Assembly (NCBI GenBank): GCA_001839685.1
Contig: MLAK01000303.1
Span: 60,530-124,529 of the forward strand
Direction of reading: 5' to 3'
Length of the DNA stretch: 64,000 nt
Source of the DNA: Tritrichomonas foetus
Lineage: Eukaryota; Parabasalia; Tritrichomonadida; Tritrichomonadidae
The notes under the pieces were generated by a model. It was not told the DNA's origin and searched no databases. It saw only the letters and a program-made list of their open reading frames with translations. Of this stretch, positions 1-9,100 are shown piece after piece. The translations under genes were made by a program, and so were the position numbers. Each line of letters opens with the position of its first letter. Position 1 is the stretch's first letter.

Positions 1-2
1 TT

Positions 3-3000
3 TTGACAATCACACATGGTGCAAAAATTGTTCAAATTGAATCGTTATATGATAGAATCTTAAAAATAATTAAAATGCGACCAAAATGCAACTTGATAAT
101 TGCTGCATTTCGATTCTTTAGAGATTGTGTCAATTTGCATTCAATTCAAAATAAATTCCTGAATGGTATTTTAGATATATTTTCCAAAAATAATGATAAC
201 TATGCACTGTTTGCTTTATCTCTATCTTTAATTAACTCGATAACTGAAATGCCATCGGTTTTGATGCAATCTCAACAAAGCCCAATGGGATGGCTTTTGC
301 AATCTGCTTCTTTATCAAAAGTTCAAGCGACTTCGGAATTTTATGACAGTTTTAGAGATGTTTTCTGGAATAGTCAACCAGTTCTAAAACGAATTTTATG
401 TCGTGTAATGTTTGCCGTCTTAAATTCCACATTACTGAAAGAAAAAATTATTAAAAAAGAGTTAATTAAAATCTTAAAGTTCATCGGACAAACATTCATT
501 GATTTCTCTGATATTTGTACTGCAAATGAAATGATTTGGCTATTAAGAAGGTTTTTAACTGAAAAAACTCATTCACAGCCAATTTTAATGAAGATTATTT
601 TAAATGTTGATCATGATGATGATGTCATGGTTTGCGGTGTTTTTGCGGTTCTTGGTAATTCTATCGAATTAATTCGACCATATTGTAATATAAAGTCACA
701 TGAAAATCGATCAACAACTTCTGAATATATTTCTATTCCGACTTCAAGTAGAAATAGATTTTTCTGTTATGAAAGACCATTTGATTTAGCAAGGAAGCCC
801 TTTAATTTAACTGTTACCCCACAGAATTTGATTTATGCTGTTGCTGTTGTTGTTTTGGATACACAAGCATTTGATAATTTTGATTTCATTCTTTCATTTT
901 TCGATGAATGCTTTGATAATTTGGCATCAATTCGAAGTGTTCTATATTTACAAGTTTTAGGTCATTTTCTTAAATACAAAGAATTTGTCGATAAAATTAA
1001 ACCTAATATGGTTAAAATGCTTTCTTTATCGCCTCTTCCTTTCCATACAATACCAACAATCATTGGATTAATTCGAGGATTTCAAGTTCTTCCTGATTTA
1101 GATGTTATTGATAATTTTTATCAAATCCAATATAATTCAACTTCATATATTTCTTATGTTTCTCCTCAATTACTCCCAGAAAAGAAGTTTGATGTTAGTT
1201 TTAAAGTTTCTGATGATGAATCTCCATTCTACTTTGGAATTATTTCTGATGATGTTGAAAGATACTTTACACGATATTCAATGGTTTGTTCGCCATCTGG
1301 AATTTTATATCCGTATAAAGAATCAATTGAAGAATTTGAACCAGAAAAACAAACAACATTTTTCATTGACACAAATAAGCATTCTTTCACTGTTGGCAGC
1401 AAAAAGATACAATTTCCACCAGGTGAAAACTTCAGAATTATAATTGCCGCAAGAAAATCCGTCAAAGTGAAAATTCGATGCGATAAAAGTAACTTTAATT
1501 ATGAAGGAGTACCTTCAATTTGTCAACATGGTGCTATTATGGCCGATAACATTGAATCTTTGTTTAAACTACCAAAGAACATTTCCAAGTCTAAAGATGC
1601 AACTCTACCTTATCACTTAAATGATTATCCTGATATTCGATCTGTTGTTGAACAAATTCGAATCAAGAAAAAACTCTCTTTTAATTTCCAAGAACCGCCT
1701 GATTATGTCTCAATTCATGTTGGCTTTGCTACACATGCATCTAAAGGATATGTTAATGAATTAATTCAAGGACTCTTTAAAACAATTGCTCTACAGTGGA
1801 CAACAATTTGTATGATGCGAATTGCAATTCAAAAACCATCACTTGTGACTAATCCAATTAAATTATTTACTTTATTGTCAATTCCTTTAGAACCTTTCCA
1901 AGCTGGAAACTTCCAGGCCAGAAAATTCCCATTTTCACTTAATCCAGTTTGGGAAAATGCAAATTCTGTCTATTTATCACTTGATAATGATGCAAAAGAA
2001 GCAATTAAATCAATTTTGAAATCTAGTGATACAATTGATCAACTTTGTTTCTCACTTTTACGAATGTCAGAATCTCGAAAAATGCATTTAATTTGTCACC
2101 CACATATTTTACACACATATTATCCTCCTGGGAGCCTTACTGATACTGTAAAGATCCAATACGACTTTTCAATTGCCACATTGAACTCATTCACACCGAT
2201 GCGTCGGAAATCAATAAAAATTGGTGATAAAAAAGAAAGCTTACCAATTATTATTAATAAAGGCCCGACAGTCTTATCAATTACACGTGATATTATTAAC
2301 GAAGATCTATCGGTTTTCGCAATTTCACAATCTGACAATACTTTTGTGTTTGATACTGGTTTCGAAGTTCTTTTAATTCTCAAGAATTTATTATATGTTG
2401 CGCATACACCTAAACAAAAGTATACATTGAAATCTGCATTTGCTAATATGTTTATTGCACAATCGCCATTTGTTCTTCGTTATTTAGCACAAATTGCAGA
2501 TTACATTGAACTTCAAATGCCACCATCCCCATATGATTTTTCATCTGATTATCTTAAGAAATTAATTGTAATGGGTGGAATTCTGAAAAGTTCTGTTTTT
2601 TCCGATAGATTTACTTCGTTTTTATCTCAAGAATCTCGTGTGCTTAATGATCCAATTTGTGTTGAATTAACAAAGCATTTCCCTGAATTCCTTTCTGTTG
2701 ATCCAGGAAAGCCTACAAAGAATGAATGTAAAATTGGAATCGTTTCTCTTGATCCGGGTACAATTAAAACTGATTTTTCGCTTAGAATTCGAACTTTACG
2801 TTTATTCTCTCGATCTTATACTTCTTTAGTTGGATTTCCATTCTGGGAAATTCTTCCATATTGGCTTAGAATTACTGGTGCTTGGAGAACATCAGCCAAT
2901 ATCAAAGATGAATCAGATGAAATTGATCCCTTTGCTGAAAACTATAACAGTGAAATCATGCATATTTCTAATCCAACTGGTCAAAAAATTTCCATTCATT

Positions 3001-4694
3001 TAAGACATACTGTCAATACAAGATTACCTAATTCCTCAATGGTTATGATTTCTCCAACACCAGGATTTGAAAATTCCACATTTGTTGTTGGTCGAGCGCT
3101 TTCAAAAAGCATTGAAATATCAGGAAACCATCAATATTTAGCATTAATTGATATTCCTGGTGGTTGGAGTGCTTTACGAATTGAATTCACAAGTTGGAAA
3201 CGATATAGACCGCCACCACCTGAGTTAATTGATGTTACAACAATCCATGATGCATTCATTGCAGATATGAAAGAATTTGCAATCGATTGGAAGCCAGAAG
3301 ATACTGAAGAGTTAGTTATGTCACTACCGAGATATGCCTTAACAGAGCCAACATTTGTTACAACAGAAACAATTGCAAAAACCAGTCCACTTGTTCATAA
3401 ATTTTCAACTAATGTTGTTTTATTGAGAGCCCAACTCCTTCATCAATTCAACTATATTCGAACCAAACAAAGAAATGAAGTTCATAAAAGTCTTTGGGAA
3501 TCAATGACATGCTTTGTTAGTTGTGAAGATGCGGCAGATGATATTACATCATGCATTGAATGTGGTAAAAACGATTCATTTGCTAACTTTGTCATTGATA
3601 GGCATGCATCACAAAGACTTGTTGTTGAAGGTAGAGGTGATTATTCACGCTCAATTCTTTCACAATTAACTGTTGCCTTTAGAAAAGCTGGAAAAGAGCA
3701 TTTGAAATGTAAGAAACGTCCATGGAAGATTAAATTTGCGAATGAACTTGCAATTGATGCAGGTGGACCAACACGTGAGCTTATGACTGAAGTTGCTTCA
3801 AGTATTTTTGAACCAACAACGCAAGTCTTTATACCAGTTCCAAATTCCAGATATGGTGATGGTCCAAATAAAGACACTTTTATTCCATTTAATCGAAGTA
3901 ATAATTCTCGAAATGCAGATTATGCAACGATTGGTATATATATTGGTATTGTTCTTCGAACAGGATTTGCACAAGATTTACCATTTGCACCAATTGTATG
4001 GAAATATCTTGCAAAAGAACCAATTGGTGCATCCGATGTGTATGCAATAGATTCCCCTCTTGAAGAACAAATGAAAAATGTTCCAAAAGAATGTGAATTA
4101 GGTTATGCTTTATGGCAAGTTGAAGCTTGGGATGGTGCTATGACTGTTCTTCCGGGGCATGCACCAAATTCACTTGTTCGACAAGAAGAAGCATCACAAT
4201 ATGTAAATGAAGTTATTGCTTACAGAATATCAACATTAAAGCCAATGCTAAAAGTCATTCGAAATGCATTCCGTGAAAATGTTGGATTTAAAACACATCC
4301 ACTCCTGACTGGAAAATTACTCTCTAGAATGGCCCAAGGCTCACCAGTTATCGCAACTGAACACTTAAAAGCAATTACTGTTATTACTGATTATGATGGT
4401 GTCAATGATCCAACAATTACTCGTTTCTGGCGTGTAATTGATCGATTTACAAGTGATCAAAGACGACTTTTATTGAAATTTGTAACAACTTTAACAAGAC
4501 CACCAAATCCAACTATTAATCCTGATTTTAGAATACAAATAGATAAATTTATTACGAGGAATCCGGATGATATGCTTCCAACGGCTTCTACTTGTTTCAA
4601 CAGACTTCACCTACCGGCCTATACATCAGATGACATTTGTTATGAAAAACTATTATATGCTGTTCAATATTGCCAATCAATGGAAAACAAATAA
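3..4694 (+). CDS. HECT-type E3 ubiquitin ligase, 5' partial
   Basis: Large protein (1,563 residues visible) whose frame is open to the left edge, so the true start lies outside the window. The last ~350 residues are a HECT domain. The AGGPTRE motif lies near residue 1251, and the C-terminal lobe carries TASTCFNRLHLPAY with the thioester-forming cysteine at visible residue 1531 (codon 4593-4595). HECT ligases receive ubiquitin on this cysteine from an E2 and pass it to a substrate. The upstream ~1,200 residues look like alpha-helical scaffold. A stretch near residues 400-510 could be a SPRY/jelly-roll-like fold, which is my inference. I see no RCC1 or WW repeats that would name a subfamily. 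It ends TAA with further TAA/TAAAT just downstream, typical of compact trichomonad 3' ends. Confidence 0.93.
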   Translation: MTITHGAKIVQIESLYDRILKIIKMRPKCNLIIAAFRFFRDCVNLHSIQNKFLNGILDIFSKNNDNYALFALSLSLINSITEMPSVLMQSQQSPMGWLLQSASLSKVQATSEFYDSFRDVFWNSQPVLKRILCRVMFAVLNSTLLKEKIIKKELIKILKFIGQTFIDFSDICTANEMIWLLRRFLTEKTHSQPILMKIILNVDHDDDVMVCGVFAVLGNSIELIRPYCNIKSHENRSTTSEYISIPTSSRNRFFCYERPFDLARKPFNLTVTPQNLIYAVAVVVLDTQAFDNFDFILSFFDECFDNLASIRSVLYLQVLGHFLKYKEFVDKIKPNMVKMLSLSPLPFHTIPTIIGLIRGFQVLPDLDVIDNFYQIQYNSTSYISYVSPQLLPEKKFDVSFKVSDDESPFYFGIISDDVERYFTRYSMVCSPSGILYPYKESIEEFEPEKQTTFFIDTNKHSFTVGSKKIQFPPGENFRIIIAARKSVKVKIRCDKSNFNYEGVPSICQHGAIMADNIESLFKLPKNISKSKDATLPYHLNDYPDIRSVVEQIRIKKKLSFNFQEPPDYVSIHVGFATHASKGYVNELIQGLFKTIALQWTTICMMRIAIQKPSLVTNPIKLFTLLSIPLEPFQAGNFQARKFPFSLNPVWENANSVYLSLDNDAKEAIKSILKSSDTIDQLCFSLLRMSESRKMHLICHPHILHTYYPPGSLTDTVKIQYDFSIATLNSFTPMRRKSIKIGDKKESLPIIINKGPTVLSITRDIINEDLSVFAISQSDNTFVFDTGFEVLLILKNLLYVAHTPKQKYTLKSAFANMFIAQSPFVLRYLAQIADYIELQMPPSPYDFSSDYLKKLIVMGGILKSSVFSDRFTSFLSQESRVLNDPICVELTKHFPEFLSVDPGKPTKNECKIGIVSLDPGTIKTDFSLRIRTLRLFSRSYTSLVGFPFWEILPYWLRITGAWRTSANIKDESDEIDPFAENYNSEIMHISNPTGQKISIHLRHTVNTRLPNSSMVMISPTPGFENSTFVVGRALSKSIEISGNHQYLALIDIPGGWSALRIEFTSWKRYRPPPPELIDVTTIHDAFIADMKEFAIDWKPEDTEELVMSLPRYALTEPTFVTTETIAKTSPLVHKFSTNVVLLRAQLLHQFNYIRTKQRNEVHKSLWESMTCFVSCEDAADDITSCIECGKNDSFANFVIDRHASQRLVVEGRGDYSRSILSQLTVAFRKAGKEHLKCKKRPWKIKFANELAIDAGGPTRELMTEVASSIFEPTTQVFIPVPNSRYGDGPNKDTFIPFNRSNNSRNADYATIGIYIGIVLRTGFAQDLPFAPIVWKYLAKEPIGASDVYAIDSPLEEQMKNVPKECELGYALWQVEAWDGAMTVLPGHAPNSLVRQEEASQYVNEVIAYRISTLKPMLKVIRNAFRENVGFKTHPLLTGKLLSRMAQGSPVIATEHLKAITVITDYDGVNDPTITRFWRVIDRFTSDQRRLLLKFVTTLTRPPNPTINPDFRIQIDKFITRNPDDMLPTASTCFNRLHLPAYTSDDICYEKLLYAVQYCQSMENK

Positions 4695-5071
4695 TAATGA
4701 AAATTTAAATAACAGCGTTTAAAACAATTTGTGTTGTAAATTATTTATATTGTCGATAAATAAATATTTTTTTATTAATTATTTGAATCATTTTCACATT
4801 TTTTCCTCTAACTTTTGATCAAATAATTAAGTTTAAACTTTCAGAAAAAGAATAATGAAAAATAAACAAAATCTTTTATTTAAAAATTCCTACAAACAGT
4901 TGTTATTAATAAAACGATTAAATTTGGACTTCAAAAGGTAAAAAGTATAAAATATACTTCATTTTTTCCTATATAATTATTTCCGCAAAATTTTATCGCA
5001 TCTACTTTTTTCAACAGTAATTATAAAATCTACTCATGAAGAAAAAAATATTTTCCTCTAATATAAAAAAT
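4695..5071. other. AT-rich spacer between convergent genes
   Basis: This 377-bp spacer lies between the 3' ends of the HECT gene (+) and the ankyrin gene (-). It contains many TAAA tetramers, the motif used near cleavage sites in trichomonads. I see no gene or RNA in it. Confidence 0.5.
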
Positions 5072-5770
5072 TCAATATTTGATAAAAAAAAATTCAGAAA
5101 AAGGCTGATGGCAAACTGGACAAACTGATCTTGGAGTAATGAAGTGCTCTTGACAGTAAATATTATGTCCACACTCTTTGTAAATAACGTTTGCCTTGTT
5201 ATTACAATCTTTGTGATTACAAATTTTTTGAAAAGCTGCTTTACTTGGATGAGTTTCGTTATTTGGAAAATTTGCGATTGTTGATGCTTCAATGTTTCTT
5301 TGAATATTATCCAGCTGTTTCATTAGTATATTTGTGTGTTCTTCAATTCCATTTTTTATTCGTATTGTTGAAGCACTTAAACTCATTTTGTGTGATTGAG
5401 TTTGTGAATCGTCAATTTTTTGACCTTCAAGATTGTTTTGACCTTTGGGATTATTTTGACCTTTAGAATTATTTTGACCTTTGGGATTTTTTTGCAAATT
5501 TTTTTTCATATATTTGTCGACACATAGTTTTCTAATACTATCTGGTTTAGCGAGATCTAATGCCGTTCTTCGTTCGTTGTTGATTGCGAGGAGTTTTGCG
5601 CCTTTGTCGAGAAGAAATTTGATCATCAGCCAATTTCCGGATTCCATTGCATAATGAAGCGCTGTGTTTCCTTTTTCTTGGTCAACTTCGTCGAGATCCT
5701 GTTGAGTTATATTTTGTTTCGCGTATAGTGAAACTATATCACCAGATCGCACGATACTAATGAGTGACAT
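5072..5770 (-). CDS. Ankyrin-repeat protein with C-terminal RING-like zinc site
   Basis: 232 residues from an ATG at 5770. Residues ~30-75 contain an ankyrin repeat (GNTALHYAMESGN...LLDKGAKLLA) followed by a second partial one (RRTALDLA). Residues ~90-115 are a short low-complexity run of tandem NPKGQN-type units. The C-terminus has eight possible zinc ligands, C184, C189, C200, H202, C206, H209, C217 and C220, spaced like a RING domain (CPVCHQPF at the end). Ankyrin plus RING suggests a ubiquitin ligase, as in XIAP/MIB-like and SDIR-like proteins, but the RING is short and its activity is inferred. It is convergent with the upstream HECT gene. Ankyrin proteins are hugely expanded in trichomonads, so no orthology is claimed. 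Confidence 0.8.
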   Translation of the reverse strand: MSLISIVRSGDIVSLYAKQNITQQDLDEVDQEKGNTALHYAMESGNWLMIKFLLDKGAKLLAINNERRTALDLAKPDSIRKLCVDKYMKKNLQKNPKGQNNSKGQNNPKGQNNLEGQKIDDSQTQSHKMSLSASTIRIKNGIEEHTNILMKQLDNIQRNIEASTIANFPNNETHPSKAAFQKICNHKDCNNKANVIYKECGHNIYCQEHFITPRSVCPVCHQPFSEFFFIKY

Positions 5771-6127
5771 AGAATCAGATTTAATATTTTTTAGATCACA
5801 TTTCTATTTTTTTCTAAATCTCATTTCTAAATTTTCATCATGTAAATTCATAAAGGATGTCTTTCATTTGGATACAATTAAAAACCAAAGTATTCTACAC
5901 AAGCTGTTCCATGAATAATTACTAAATAAAGTTGAATGAATGATTGGAATCAAAAACTACCTCCTATTTGATATGTGGCATAAAAAATCTTGATTGAAAT
6001 AAATGGGCAACTAATATCGAATTTTTGAAGGCTATTTTGGCTGTCATATTGGGGAAAAAAAAACAAATGTCATTCGAATAAAAAAATGTGGTCAAAATGA
6101 AGTGAAGTGAAACAAATTTTTTTATTG
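5771..6127. other. Divergent intergenic region
   Basis: This 357-bp region lies between the 5' ends of the ankyrin gene (-) and the helicase-RBR gene (+), so it must carry both promoters. It is AT-rich and no clear promoter motif could be fixed. I see nothing else in it. Confidence 0.4.
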
Positions 6128-9100
6128 ATGAGTTCTGTTGAAGATCAAAGGAATAAAGAACCAGTTTCCCAATCAATAGATTTTCAACATCCAAAACTCA
6201 AAGAAAATGAAGACGAAATTGCAAAGAAAGAAATTATCTTATCTTTATCAAAAGCTTCAATTCAACTAAAAAAACTAAATTTAAATCGGAAAGCTTGGCA
6301 GAAATATCTTCCATCCCTTAATCAAAAAATTCAACAGTTTAAAAACTTAATAGAAAAATCAAAAAATAGCTATATGTCATATCTTCAAAAAAGTCTTGTA
6401 GATTCTTTCAAAAACATTGGAAGTATTTTTGAAATATTAAAAGAACAAATTGATGAAGTTGCTGCACAGAAGGCATCAAAATTAATCGAAATATTTACTT
6501 TGTATTACAATCAACTTGAATTCTATTTCAGAGACCTTGAAATTGAGCCACAAAAATATCTTCCATGCATTGAATTGGAAACAAGACTTTTTATGTTTTG
6601 TTTACAAAGGACAAAAGATCGCAAGATTAAAATTCTTCCTGTTTATATGATGCAAAATAGAATAAACAATATAAATGAAAAATTCGAAATTAATTTCAAC
6701 ACATTTGATCAATTTGAAGAAAAAGAATGTCCATTAGAAAAAGTTGATGACAATGCAGAAGTTTTTCAAATGATTGTACATGCTATTGAAGAAACAATGA
6801 AAGAAATTGAAGAAATAAAAGGAAAAATACGAAATATCAAAGCTAGATCCTATCGTCCTCCAATCATTACTTATCAATCTTTCGGTCCTGTCTATGGACT
6901 CACATATAGTGAACCAGATAATCAGGAATTAAAACAATTAAAAAGAACAAAATTGTTTCTTAAAAAGGAAATCAATGAATTGGAGCTACAAAAAATAACA
7001 ATGAAAAAAGATATGGAAAACGAAATTAAAAGAAAAAGAGAAGAAAAAATATATCAGAATCATGTAAGAATATGTTTAGGTTCTTCAACTGGTTCAGGAA
7101 AAACAAGATGTATTCCAATTCAATTAGCAATTCGTTCTTATCTTGAAGGATTGAAAATGCCATTTATCTTTTTAACTCAACCAGGCAAAACACATATTGA
7201 TGAAATGAAAAAATATTATTCTCTTATTTGCAAAGATTTATGTGATGTATCAACAAGTGTTGATGATGTTATTGAAAGATTTAAAAAACAAGTTCAAAAA
7301 CCTATCATTTGCTTGTTTTCACCTTTTCCGCTTTTAATTTTGATTAAAAAGATGGATTTTTGTAATAAATTATTTCAAATGTCAAGATTTTGTTTCGATG
7401 AAGTTCATACAAGAACAATTTATATTGATGTATTAATGAGTATAGTCACAACTTATATGAAATATATTGGAATTCCTTATCATGTTATCACAATGTCAGC
7501 CACACTTGATGAAGGTGTTAAGAAATGTATTCCATATATGGAACATATTCAACTTTCTGACGAAGGTCCTCTATTCCCGGTAGAAAGAAAGGCCTTTTTC
7601 ACATCCAAAAAGGATGGATGTTATCGAAAGGATGTTATAATGGATGCTTTCTCATGGGTTTTAAATCAATTTGTATATAAAAAACAAGAACTTGGGCATA
7701 TTTTGATGTTTGATAGTGGTCGGGCGAAATTAAATAATTTTGTAAATAAAATTAGAGATACTTATCAGCATGATGTTACCAAAAATGTTATTTGTTTACA
7801 AGCAACTTTGGAAAAAATGGAAAATTTACGTACTTATTTTGATCGATTGATTCAGGAATATCAAAAGATTGCAGATGATATTCATAAATACGAACAAAGA
7901 ATGATAAAACAACAAAATGAAAGAAGAAGAAAAGCGAAAAAAAAGAAAGAACCATTCAAAGAAAGACCATTCCAAAAATTGAATTATATCTTCGTCCTTC
8001 CTGTTGTATTAACGAGTTCTGTTCTTGATAATCAAAAACAATTGGCACATTCTACATTACCAAAAATATTGAAAAATACGATCAAAGTTATTTGTGCGAC
8101 GAATATTATTGAATCATCAATTACAATAGATGATCTTGCAGCAGTTATTGATAGTGGATTATATAAACAACCGATTTATGAACCGAAACAAAAATATACA
8201 AAACTTGCAGAATTAAGTATCTCAACAGCACAACGAACACAACGAGAAGGACGAGTTGGTCGAATGCGTCCCGGAATATTTGCATATGTTGAAAATGGGA
8301 ATATTCAAACACATAATTATCCTGAAATCATGACAGCAGATTTAAGTAGTTATATTTTACAATTACGCGAAATTGGAATTAAATTAGAAGAATTACCAAA
8401 TCTTCCTGATTCACCATCAAAAGAAACATTTGATAATTGTATTAATATGTTACAATCATTAAACAATCTTAATGAATCACGAGAACTAACATCTTTAGGT
8501 AGAAAAGTCTCACGTTTTCCATTAATTTCACCTATATTTGCAACAGCAATTGATCATTACTGGGAATCTAATGGCCAGGGTGTCGAACATGCATTGTTCG
8601 CAATATTTGTTGTTTTGTCAATTATATCGAAAAATATTGTTTATGATTTCGAGAATCCATATGTTAAATACAATTATTGTGAAGATTCGGATTTAGTAAC
8701 TATTATTCAATTATTAATAATGGTTTTAACTAAGAACATCAAAGGCGAAAAACCAGCTGTTGAAATATATGGACTTCTTACATCAGAATTTAATGTTTTT
8801 TATGCTCGATTGTGCACAATTCATTCATTATATTCGAATCATCACATTCTCACCAATGTTGAAAAATTGAAACAATGGTTGAATGGGAAAAACATGTTTG
8901 AAATGATTAATGACTTTTTGTTATGTATCAATACAATTGATCCAACATGGCTTTCTTATCGTGAAATGACTCATTTCTCTAAAATAGTTTTAGATAGTCA
9001 ACCTACTGGCAAGTATGATGGGAGATTTTATGTTGTCTATGAAAATGAAACAAATGAAAAGTTCAATGTATATCAACGGTTTGGAACACATCTTTTTACA

